From: JBNJEM01 sp051745935
GTDB taxonomy: Bacteria; Planctomycetota; Planctomycetia; Pirellulales; Pirellulaceae
Length of the DNA: 18,910 nucleotides
Assembly (NCBI GenBank): GCA_051745935.1
Contig: JBNJEM010000074.1
Coordinates: 1-18,910, forward strand
Direction: 5' to 3'
Under the pieces are notes generated by a model, which saw only the letters and a program-made list of their open reading frames with translations, was not told the DNA's origin and did no database searches. Below, in pieces: positions 1 through 7,574 of the stretch; the first letter of the stretch is position 1, and every line of letters starts with the position of its first letter. The position numbers and the translations under genes are program-made.

Positions 1-47
1 AGCCCGTGGCATTTGCACCTGGAAAAGCCTTTCCTCAATATGTGCAA

Positions 48-65
48 CGGACGTGCGAACGTCCG
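48..65. repeat. Perfect 7-bp stem hairpin
   Basis: CGGACGT, a GCGA tetraloop and ACGTCCG form a perfect inverted repeat in the non-coding stretch 1-189. There is no T-tract, so it is not a classical intrinsic terminator. It resembles the other short palindromes in the intergenic regions of this window. I see no other feature in 1-189. Confidence 0.5.
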
Positions 66-189
66 CGGACATTAGTCTTTTGCTCGTGAACGGTTACGGC
101 TTATCTAACCATTCCGGAGCCGATGTGTAAGCCGCACAGGACGAAAGAGGACCAGCGCGCAGTCATCGACGGCGGGAGAGGATGACCAC

Positions 190-759
190 CTAACGTTCGG
201 CCCGATGGATAATCCGATCCAGGTGGTGCGGAATCTCCGGGTCCTCCTTTGCCTCAACCAGCGGCGCGAGCTGACGCCGCACATAATGCCAGTTTAAAGC
301 CCAGACGCCTTGACGCTGGACAATCGACTCAACGTCGCGCCAATCCATGGGCCGGGCCGCGAACGCTTTGAGCACGATCAGGTCTTCCGCCGTGCACAGG
401 ACGAGTCGCTTACCGGGTAGAACTTCTATCTCAACCGCCCGGTCAATCATACCCTCTTCAAAGGGAAGTCCGGCCAGGGCAATATCAATGCCGACTCTTT
501 CGCGCTGCTGGAGTAGAACCACGCGATTGCGTAACGCAAATTCTCGGCAATTGGAGACTCGTGGCTGGAAATGGCACAGAAGTTCGTCGATAAAGGACTC
601 TTCGCGTCCGAATCCCGTCAGCAGCGAGAGGTCAACGTCCCGGGTCAGACGCGGTTCCCCCCATTGTTGAACCGCCAGCCCACCGATGAAGGTGAATCGC
701 CAGCCGAGATTCTGGAGAATCGTCTGCACGTCCATGGCGACATCGATCAGATCTGTCAT
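190..759 (-). CDS. AbiEii/DUF1814-like nucleotidyltransferase
   Basis: 189-aa protein with the fold signature of MNT/AbiEii nucleotidyltransferases: the GG loop at residues 26-27, then TRDVDL at 39-44 giving the paired metal-binding aspartates D41 and D43, a third carboxylate at D92 (GIDIAL), and a later AEDLIVLKA segment (124-132), which matches the EDL..LK motif of AbiEii toxins. Family members transfer nucleotides to targets such as tRNA ends, and several are toxins of toxin-antitoxin modules; the substrate here is unknown. Its ATG overlaps the stop codon of the upstream small gene (ATGA at 756-759), so the two are translationally coupled. All catalytic positions I can see are kept, which suggests an active enzyme. 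It is shorter than typical AbiEii (about 300 aa), so a solo NTase of the DUF6036 kind is equally possible. Confidence 0.8.
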   Translation of the reverse strand: MTDLIDVAMDVQTILQNLGWRFTFIGGLAVQQWGEPRLTRDVDLSLLTGFGREESFIDELLCHFQPRVSNCREFALRNRVVLLQQRERVGIDIALAGLPFEEGMIDRAVEIEVLPGKRLVLCTAEDLIVLKAFAARPMDWRDVESIVQRQGVWALNWHYVRRQLAPLVEAKEDPEIPHHLDRIIHRAER

Positions 760-968
760 GATTCACGTCGCAGTCGTGAAAAGACGGCTTGCTGCTCAAC
801 CAGCCCTGAACCGGGTCGCGGTGGAAGCGTGTTGGCCGCCCAGCGGTATGAACCCGACAACGATCGAATCGCTGCCGCCGTGTCGATCGATGCCAAGTCG
901 CGTTTGCGTTGCTGATCCAGCTCGCGACCAGCCCGCTCCCACGTCTCAACCCATTGCTTGATGTCCAT
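756..968 (-). CDS. Small protein coupled to the nucleotidyltransferase
   Basis: 70-aa protein of unrecognised family. It is rich in charged residues, with a helical N-terminal half (MDIKQWVETWERAGRELDQQ). I chose the ATG at 968 because GAGAGG lies just upstream. In-frame starts also exist at 995 (ATG) and 1001 (TTG) and would add 9 or 11 residues. It precedes the nucleotidyltransferase and overlaps it by 4 bp, so the pair is surely one transcript. By position it could be an antitoxin or a substrate-presenting partner, but it does not look like the winged-helix AbiEi antitoxin and has no DNA-binding motif I can identify. Function is inferred from neighbourhood only. Confidence 0.6.
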   Translation of the reverse strand: MDIKQWVETWERAGRELDQQRKRDLASIDTAAAIRSLSGSYRWAANTLPPRPGSGLVEQQAVFSRLRRES

Positions 969-1001
969 GAAACCTCTCAGCTCTGTACGCTCCATGATCA
1001 A

Positions 1002-1546
1002 CCGTTCTTTCTACAACTGTTTTCTACCACAGCGGCCACGGACGGCACAGAGGGCCCGACGCGGCGACGCCGCAAAACGGACCGGACATCAGGATACCCT
1101 TTTCGTAACACGTTAGCGGAGTGAAGTATACCGGTCACGGATGGCTTTCTCCGCCGCGAGTCCGACCAACGGGAGGACGGCTTGCGTCGGGCAGCTTTCC
1201 ACCCGGAAAAATCCAACCGCCTGAAATATAAGCCGATTCCAGCCCGTGCGGGTTTGAAACCGGCCCGGTAGAGCTCACAGGCCGCCCTCCTGTCTGTTTC
1301 CGCTTTATTTCCCGAAACTAGAAGTTTATTGAAACGCAAAACAGAGAAACGTCGACAGTAATCGCACTTTGCCGTGGAGCACTATTCCTGTGAACGCTCT
1401 CGCCGTAGCGTGACAGCAGTTAGCCACAGAACAGGCACCAGTGTCACGATAATGCAAACTAACCAAGCAGCAAATCGCCCGGCGCGCGAGACGTTGGCAA
1501 AGGATCTTTCCGGAACAGAGGCCAGCAGTTGCTCATACGACTTCGC
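1002..1546. other. Intergenic region carrying repeat A1
   Basis: 545 bp between the nucleotidyltransferase pair and the secreted protein. It holds repeat A copy 1 (1127-1230). Downstream of the repeat are short GC-rich inverted motifs (around 1238-1270, CCCGTGCGGGTTTGAAACC) but no B element. No open frame here has protein-like composition. Confidence 0.5.
1127..1230 (+). repeat. Repeat A, copy 1 (104 bp)
   Basis: Begins TATACCGGTC and ends CTGAAATATA. The same 104-bp unit occurs at 7147-7250 and 11918-12021 with no length change. The shared central part includes CGCGAGTCCGACCAACGGGA and GGACGGCTTGCG. Unlike the other two copies it is not followed by repeat B. Near the left end CGGA...TCCG can pair as a hairpin. 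One plus-strand frame stays open across all three copies. Confidence 0.85.
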
Positions 1547-2557
1547 TCATTCTTCCGGACGCACCACACGCCGCTTGCCGTCTCCAAGCTTGATCCACGG
1601 CAGCTTCTCAGGCTCTGCTGGGTAGTCCACGTAAGTACCGTCGACGAAATCCTGATCTTTCAGCCGGAAGTGACCGATGTCGACGTGGGGATTCATCTCG
1701 AAATGACTCACCGTGGATAAACATAGCTTTTCCACGCCACGGTCCCGCTCCACACAAGTCCAGGTTCGGGGCACCCAAACGTCGGATGCCCTGTCACGCT
1801 CATAACTGATGTCAAATTGATAGGCAACGTATTTGCTGCCGTTAAGCCTTTTCCGCCTAGTTGTAACGCGCAAAACTGAGTAATCCAAATCGGGGGCAAC
1901 CCAGAGCTCCTTTTCGCGACGCTTGTTCAACTTATCAGGAATTTGAAGGACTTGACAGTTGTGACCGTCGATGTTGCCCTGCTTACCCGTCACAATCAAC
2001 TCCTGAACGCTGCATTCGTTCCCGATGATTCCTACCGTTTTGTTCATTGGGAAGAACGTAAGATTCCACGGCATTACGGGAAAATGCAGCAGCTTGTCGG
2101 AAAGTTGAGCCTCCATGGATCCTATCGCTGCGTGAGGATCTTCGCCAAATCCACGTGGCCAGTAATCGACCAGGATTTGTCCATCATAGGCGGTCGTTTG
2201 GTGGCCTTTTACCAGCTCATTCCGTGAAGGAGACCAACGATGTGTATCCCATTCGTAGCGCAACTTGAACTCATCAACGGTTAACTCATAGGAATTCATG
2301 AATTGAATATCTTTATTCGGCCAATACGCCTTCTCATCCGGGTCGAAATCTGGATTGCTCCAAAAACCTTTATCCATCCGCGTTTCCTCGGTCCATTCGC
2401 AGTGGAAAGCACCGACTCGGCTTCCGCGCCGAGCCCACGCATCTTCCATTGATTCGAGGAACTCAGCCGCATAAGCACTAGCCCCTCCCGCGACTATTAT
2501 CCAGCTTCCCAACATCGTCCCGAACAGGCGTCCTCTGATGTCCACGTGGTCTATCAC
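1547..2557 (-). CDS. Secreted protein of unknown function
   Basis: 336 aa from a GTG at 2557; a TTG at 2572 would add five residues. An arginine-containing N-terminus is followed by a hydrophobic stretch (LFGTMLGSWIIVAGG) and ASAYA before AEF, which fits a Sec signal peptide. The mature part is hydrophilic and rich in Trp and Tyr, with many short beta-like segments (TTAYDGQILVDYWP, YVAYQFDISYERD). This pattern recalls the planctomycete proteins often likened to outer-membrane lipoprotein-sorting (LolA-fold) proteins, but I do not recognise a motif that proves it. A run of nine G (complement of 2562-2570) lies directly upstream of the GTG and could serve as the ribosome-binding site. It appears monocistronic. 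Confidence 0.7.
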   Translation of the reverse strand: MIDHVDIRGRLFGTMLGSWIIVAGGASAYAAEFLESMEDAWARRGSRVGAFHCEWTEETRMDKGFWSNPDFDPDEKAYWPNKDIQFMNSYELTVDEFKLRYEWDTHRWSPSRNELVKGHQTTAYDGQILVDYWPRGFGEDPHAAIGSMEAQLSDKLLHFPVMPWNLTFFPMNKTVGIIGNECSVQELIVTGKQGNIDGHNCQVLQIPDKLNKRREKELWVAPDLDYSVLRVTTRRKRLNGSKYVAYQFDISYERDRASDVWVPRTWTCVERDRGVEKLCLSTVSHFEMNPHVDIGHFRLKDQDFVDGTYVDYPAEPEKLPWIKLGDGKRRVVRPEE

Positions 2558-3643
2558 TTTTCCCCCCCCCAATACACAATTTCGGCTCTTCCGTTTCTAG
2601 GTGCAAACCCCGGGGAAAACGGCGAAGCCCAGCTACGTTTGCGTGCCACTTTTGCACCGGCCCGGCAGGCACGCTTTGCCGATGCCGACAACCCAATTGC
2701 CAGCATATCTGCTATTTAATCAGACCTTGGCAAGGTCTGTCAATCGCCTGGACGGGGCGGAAGGCCCTCGAAAGGGGGGGGCAAGCGTAAGCCATTGCGC
2801 CATAAGGAGTTGGGGCACGACAAACGTTTTCGCTGGGGCCCATTTTTCGGCCGTTTTGGAGACTGTTCCGGCGACTGTTGGCGCGCTTTTTCCAAAAATG
2901 CCAACGCGCCGTTGCTGGCGGCCCCAGACGCGCCGACGTCCAATATGGTCGGTTCCTTCAGCGAAGCGGGAGGCAGCCCGTTTCTGCTGGGCACACCCCG
3001 ACCGCATGGGGCGGGTGGAACGGGTGGCGGCCGTTCTGCTCGCCGGCGTGATGGCCCAGCGTGGACTCCGCTACGCGATTCCTCTGGCTTTCTCGGGCCC
3101 CAACTGGGCTATTCCGCGCGAAACACGGCGGCCGCGCGCATCCGCCGCGGCGCGATAGGGAAATCGAACACACGGAAACGGAGGTCCACCATGGCACCCT
3201 CATTTCCATCAGGGGTGCGCGAGCTTCGGCGAGCATTCGGAGAACTCGAGGGCCAGTCGAATGGGCGATGCACGGGGGGCGAAGCAATGGCACCGGATGG
3301 CAGGGAATGAAATGGACGAGATCGTGCGGGCCGAATGAAGCAGGTCACGCAATACGAGCGTTGCGCGGCCCGTACCGCGAAACGAGAAAGGGCCAGAAGG
3401 GCCAGCCCCCAAAATGGATCCGTTCACGCGGGCGGATCCGAGGTTGGACCACCTGCAACCAGTCGACTGGTTGTTACACCGGGACACACGCGCCCCGCTC
3501 GACATGGGTTCTGTTAATACAAGATAAAATGACAGCTCTGCAGTGTGCCAGATCCGTCGATCGATTGAGACTCTGCGCAGAAGGGACAGCCGACCCCAGT
3601 AACATCAGGAAGACCGCCCTGCTGTAAGTAATCGCCCGCGGCT

Positions 3644-3865
3644 TCATGGATTTCTTTCGCCCTCCTCCACAAACACCGTCACAAACCCTGCCCCGGCTCT
3701 TCCTTCAGGTTGAACTGCGTCTTGGACAAAGAAGGGATCCTTCGCCCTTTCGTCGATGGAACCGCCGACGACGATCATCTGCTTCCCATCTGCTCGACGG
3801 GAAGCGACGGACCAGGAAGTCCGTCGTACTAAGAATTCATGCAACGCCGAGGTCCGGAGAGCCAT
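3644..3865 (-). pseudogene. Possible gene fragment, unrecognised
   Basis: A 73-codon frame whose second half reads like genuine protein (KQMIVVGGSIDER, PFFVQDAVQ, AGAGFVTVFVEEGER) with mostly G or C third positions. Its first half runs through the palindrome at 3806-3827, so that part is probably not original coding sequence. I cannot name a family. The best reading is the C-terminal remnant of a decayed gene; a chance frame is possible. Confidence 0.25.
3806..3827. repeat. Perfect 8-bp stem hairpin
   Basis: CGACGGAC, a six-base CAGGAA loop and GTCCGTCG. The stem resembles, but is not the same as, the GACGGG/CCCGTC stems of repeat B. No T-tract follows. Confidence 0.55.
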
Positions 3866-4117
3866 AAAAAACGCCGGTTTTCCGCTTCATTCCGCCAGCC
3901 GCGACGTCATCGCGTTTTTCCGCGCTGGCCGGAGGCCAGACACATCGTAGCCTACGATTGGCGTACGTCAGGCTTTCTAGGCCGAGGTCCGCGAATTTCA
4001 CGACAGACGGCGCAGTTTCTCTCCACCGTCCCCAGCCTGGAAAATCTGACGTACATGTCTGCCAATTGGCCAAAGTGCTACCGCGAGTCAATGAACCCTT
4101 ATACGTCGACGGGGTCG

Positions 4118-4603
4118 TCACTGAGTATCTGGAGAATTATCCACAACCGGCTCGGATGATGAGGCATTCGAAGGGCCGTCACCCTCTTGTTCCTGGTCGT
4201 GTTGCCGAATGGCTCGGCGGCCCACGCTGAACACGATGCCGGCGAGGAACACGGCGACGGTGGCCAGGACCGCGTAAATCGCCCCGGGCCAACGTTCAGT
4301 AAACGGCTTCGGCTCTGGAACGAAGTCGGGATTCTCCTGTTGCGGGCCGAGCCAGCCGCCTTCGGGCGGCGGCTCCAGCTCGTCTGGCAAATTCCGCGCG
4401 AAATCGTACGCCGGCGGCAATCCTTCGGGGTTGCCGTAATAGAGACGTAGTTCGGGTTCGTCGCCCAACTCGTCACGAGCGAAGACGACCTGGCGGACGG
4501 CCGCGCTGTAGCGCGCGCATTGCACATCCAACGGTGGATTACCACGGTCGATAATGGTCAGGCGCAGCCGCGCCGCGCGGACTTCGGGAAAATTCGCCAC
4601 CAT
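4118..4603 (-). CDS. DUF3999-like C-terminal fragment, membrane anchored
   Basis: 161 aa. Residues 10-70 (RAARLRLTIIDRGNPPL, then ELRLYYGNPEG...PAYDF) match the ending part of DUF3999 proteins as I know them. One transmembrane segment (about 109-126, YAVLATVAVFLAGIVFSV) is followed by a basic and then acidic tail. Full DUF3999 proteins are about 400 aa or more with a signal peptide, so some 60 percent is missing at the N-terminus. GGAG about 10 bases before the ATG makes the 4603 start usable, but the frame is also open upstream (GEEKRP), which would suit an internal portion of a longer protein. It overlaps the end of the DUF2339 frame, its usual genomic partner. Probably a deletion remnant that may or may not be expressed. 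Confidence 0.55.
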   Translation of the reverse strand: MVANFPEVRAARLRLTIIDRGNPPLDVQCARYSAAVRQVVFARDELGDEPELRLYYGNPEGLPPAYDFARNLPDELEPPPEGGWLGPQQENPDFVPEPKPFTERWPGAIYAVLATVAVFLAGIVFSVGRRAIRQHDQEQEGDGPSNASSSEPVVDNSPDTQ

Positions 4604-5919
4604 AGGTCTCTTCTCCTCACCGGCCCGGCGCCGCCAAACGCCAAGATCCGGTAGATTTCATCAAGCCGCGACATGTCGACGAGCAGCACCTTCGCCACCG
4701 TGACGGCAAACAAGCAGATGGCAACCCAACGCAAGCCGGGCTGGCGAAGCCAAAATCCGACGCTCAAGACCGCCAGGGAATAGACTGCCCACAGAATCGA
4801 CAACGCCAGTTGGCCCCGCCAAAGCCACTCCTGTCGATCCATCCCAGGCACATGGGCCCAAGCTTTGAAATAGTCGTAACATTCGACCGACAGCAAATAC
4901 CACAACAATGCCACCACGCCTGCCCCAGCGATGTGAACCAGGATCCGTTCCATCCGATGGCGCCGGGGAAGAAAACGCTCCGTGGCGGCAAGGCCCGCCA
5001 TGAGGAAGAGCACCACACAAAGAGCGGGTACGAAAACCTCATTGAAAATCGGCACGAACGGTTCTCGCAGACCGTCCGGCAAATCAACGACCAGTAAGCG
5101 AACGACAGCACCGCCAGCCAAACCTCCGCCCAGAAGGCGTAAGGCAAGCACTGAAATTCGCTGACCGAACCACCACAGCAAGGCGGCTTCCGCCGCCCAC
5201 CCCAAAGAGACCCACCCGGCTTCCGCCTGAATCGGAAAGGCCGTTGCTACAAACCCTGCCGCCACCGCCAACGCCGTTAGTGTCTGCCGAACATCTCGCG
5301 GGTTCGACATCGTCATCCACAGGGCCAGCAACGCATAAAAGAGCGACATCCCCACCGCTAGGCTTCCTATCCACGGATCATAGTCTCGCTGCAACAGCGC
5401 ATAAGCCGCGATGAAGAACAAGAAACCGTTGAGCACCAGTCGAGTCAAGTCTTCCCAGTCTGCTCGCCGAGACCGAACAACGTTCACGCCCAGTGTATGA
5501 GCAAGATACAACCCAAAGATCACGCATTGAACCCCAAGCGTCCAATCGAGTTTCTCGGGATGGTAGTTGCCATGGTACCAGGTCCAGAACAACGCCTGCG
5601 TGCCCAACAAGCCCAGCGTTCCCATCGCAAGCCATCCGCGGGCAAGCAGCATGCCAATCACGCCCAGGTTGAGCGCGGCCAAATAGATGAACAACTCCAT
5701 ATACCGATCCTGCGGGCTGTACATCAGGATTGGCGTCAGCAAGCCGCCCAATACTGCCGTCAACGCGATCCCCAACGAGTCGTAACACACCGCCAGGATC
5801 GCCGATTCCACAACGAGCACCACGAGGAACACTCCGGCGAGTTCCTGGGGCAGAAGATGATAGAAGCCGAAAGCGGCGTAAAAAGACAAACGGAACGGGG
5901 CATTACTTTTTTGTCCGTT
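4558..5919 (-). pseudogene. 5'-truncated DUF2339 multi-pass membrane protein
   Basis: About 450 codons of hydrophobic protein with some 12 membrane segments. The stretch FYAAFGFYHLLP ... ALTAVLGGLLTPILMY and the ending LDEIYRILAFGGAG are typical of the C-terminal half of DUF2339 proteins, usually 700-1000 aa with a soluble N-terminus. Here the homologous part begins only about 15 bases after the ThuA stop codon, with no ATG, GTG or ribosome-binding site in frame there; the frame merely stays open backwards into the ThuA gene. At the other end the last membrane helix breaks off after FGGAG and about 30 unrelated codons follow, running into the DUF3999 fragment in another frame. This reads as two deletion joints, near 5900-5920 and near 4615-4630. 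No internal stops are visible, so the loss may be recent. Confidence 0.6.
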
Positions 5920-5921
5920 CT

Positions 5922-6818
5922 TTACCCTTTTTCCGGTATCTCCCACGCCCCCGGCGTTACCTTTTCGATATTGGCCGGCAGGTCCGCCTCCACGTTGCCC
6001 ATGGCCCACGCGAGTCCGCCCAATACAAGATCTTCAAAAAAGCCGTTGGCCCACACATCGTGCACATGGCCAAACGAGGTATAGAAGACGTTTCCTTTCC
6101 CGTGCTTCCGGGCCCAGGTCTGAGGAAAATTCGGGCGACTGTGAAGGAATTTATCACGCTCGTGTTCTTTCTTCAGTGCCTCTGTATCTTGGACTAAGAT
6201 GACATGCAGATCGCGTTCGAAGTTGCGGAACGTATACCATTCCTCCCGTTCGATGGTCACTTCATCTTCATAGTCTTCGAGGCCGGGGAAATCCGGGGAG
6301 GTGATCAACAGCCGCCCCGGCTGCTGTGTTCCGTGCCCCATGAACTCGCCGCCGACCATACTCACGTATGGATCAATCTCTTTGCCGCGACTGTGAAACG
6401 TGTCGGCGGCACTGTGGAACCCGACATAGCCCTTCCCAGCCGCCACGGCGTCCAAGAGCCGATTCTTGCCTTCTTCGGTCATGGGCTTGTTTTCGGGACG
6501 TTTCCCGACCACGCACTGGTTGCCGCACGAGTAGAACGCGAAGGCGTCGTACTGTTCCAGATCACCATCAAAGACGCGACCGTCTTTCGTGCAGGTTACC
6601 TCGAAGCCCGCTCGCTTTCCCAGCGCGATCAGCGCTTTCTCCGATACACTCAGCTCCCCCTCCTCACGCCGCACCGCCGAATGTTCATATCCGGTACTCC
6701 GTGTGTAGTACAAAACCTTCTGGGGCTTTCTCTCAGCCGCTCCCACCCAGGCCAAAGGAAACGTGGACGCTCCCACCGCAATGAGGCCGCTGTTTCGGAG
6801 AAAATCACGTCGTTTCAT
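5922..6818 (-). CDS. Tat-exported ThuA-domain protein
   Basis: 298 aa from the ATG at 6818. I prefer it to the one at 6848 because it gives a twin-arginine signal, MKRRDFLRNSGLIAVGAS, and has AAGGGG upstream. The mature protein is a ThuA-like (class I glutamine amidotransferase-like fold) domain. Its markers are KVLYYTRSTGYEH near the start, DAFAFYSCGN, GYVGFHSAADTF, MVGGEFMGHGTQQPG, RDLHVILVQDTEAL and GNVFYTSFGHVHDVW...LGGLAWAMG. The family is linked to sugar and trehalose use and is greatly expanded in planctomycetes, often beside secreted dehydrogenases; the reaction of most members is unknown. It acts outside the cytoplasm. Directly downstream lies the truncated DUF2339, so its original 3' neighbour may have been lost. 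Confidence 0.88.
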   Translation of the reverse strand: MKRRDFLRNSGLIAVGASTFPLAWVGAAERKPQKVLYYTRSTGYEHSAVRREEGELSVSEKALIALGKRAGFEVTCTKDGRVFDGDLEQYDAFAFYSCGNQCVVGKRPENKPMTEEGKNRLLDAVAAGKGYVGFHSAADTFHSRGKEIDPYVSMVGGEFMGHGTQQPGRLLITSPDFPGLEDYEDEVTIEREEWYTFRNFERDLHVILVQDTEALKKEHERDKFLHSRPNFPQTWARKHGKGNVFYTSFGHVHDVWANGFFEDLVLGGLAWAMGNVEADLPANIEKVTPGAWEIPEKG

Positions 6819-7146
6819 ATCAGGGATCCCCTTCGTGTGAAAGAACAAGTGTGGTCTACCATAAGCGGTATGCGTTGCACTGACTCACTCCCAGCCGTCT
6901 GGAAGTCAGGTTGTTCTACAGGAATTAGGTGCGCGAAAGCCCCTAAAGGGCGCTGGCCGACGCACGCCGCCAGGGTTGGCAAATTCAATGACGTGTGTAC
7001 GTCAGCGTCTTCGAGACAGCAACACGTTAGCATCGCAAAATCAATAATTGTCGCATGATCGAGGCTGCTGGGCGTCGGCCCAATGCCGGTTGCCACAGGA
7101 GTTGAAGTACACGTACGTCTGCCGGCCGGCGTCACAAAATTGCTAT

Positions 7147-7250
7147 TATACCGATCGTGGATGACTCTCTTCGCCGCGAGTCCGACCAACGGGAGGACGG
7201 CTTGCGTCGGGCAGATTTCCATCCGGAAAAATCCAACCGCCTGGAATATA
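7147..7250 (+). repeat. Repeat A, copy 2 (104 bp)
   Basis: Same unit as 1127-1230, from TATACCGATC to CTGGAATATA. Differences from copy 1 are single-base changes only. Where copy 3 has the stem GCGGA/TCCGC, this copy has GTGGA/TTCGC, which still pairs using G-T wobbles. It runs directly into repeat B1, sharing the TATA. Confidence 0.85.
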
Positions 7251-7444
7251 CCGTGCAGTTGCATAACGATTGAAGTAGGACGGGTCTCCAGGCCCGTCTG
7301 TTGGCGTGCGAAACCGACTTTGATTCACTGTCTGCAAAGTTCACGAAACGTGAAGTCTGCAAACATCCGCAAGATGACCATTTTCCACTGTGATAGACGG
7401 GCCTGGAGACCCGTCCTACGCATTCCTTTTTGCAACGTTCGGGT
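7250..7444 (-). repeat. Repeat B, copy 1 (195 bp), core inverted
   Basis: Outer ends ACCG...GTTGCATAA and TTTTTGCAACGTT...GGGT are inverted repeats. Inside them lie GACGGGTCTCCAGGCCCGTC (7279-7298) and its reverse complement (7396-7415). The roughly 97-base core aligns with copies 2 and 3 without gaps only when reverse-complemented (for example the shared CTTGCGG.TGTTTG.AGA block), so this copy is flipped. It is the most diverged of the three. Confidence 0.85.
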
Positions 7445-7574
7445 ATACTCAAATCCATAACGTCCGAGCAGAGTGGACGACACGTTATACTAACAGCCGT
7501 GGACCGTGCGATGTTAGCGCCAGAGCTCTGAATCCGTTCTGCATCGCGTCTGCTTCGAAATCGCGCTTCGTTAT

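Larger units (their letters stand above)
2573..4117. other. Long GC-rich stretch without a convincing gene
   Basis: About 1.5 kb with many overlapping open frames on both strands (longest about 185 codons, at 2601-3158 and 3061-3627). They have arginine/proline/alanine-rich, motif-free translations typical of chance frames in GC-rich DNA. Structured spots are an inverted repeat at 2877-2905 (GTTGGC ... GCCAAC enclosing TTTTTCCAAAAA) and the hairpin at 3806-3827. The only protein-like segment is in 3644-3865 on the minus strand, listed separately. Confidence 0.5.
6819..7574. other. Intergenic region with an A-B repeat composite
   Basis: About 750 bp between the start of the ThuA gene and the 3' end of the fusion gene. 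It contains repeat A2 (7147-7250) joined to repeat B1 (7250-7444). The rest (6850-7146 and 7450-7574) shows no coding sequence I can support. As the region lies behind one minus-strand gene and ahead of another, it should hold the ThuA promoter, but I cannot place one. Confidence 0.5.

Noticed and set aside
2601..3627. Overlapping plus-strand frames of 171-188 codons
   Set aside because: Low-complexity Arg/Pro/Ala-rich translations with no motif, mutually overlapping, typical of chance frames in GC-rich DNA.
6204..7058. 284-codon plus-strand frame opposite the ThuA gene
   Set aside because: Antisense shadow of a clear ThuA-family gene; translation has no domain and runs on into non-coding repeat-free spacer.
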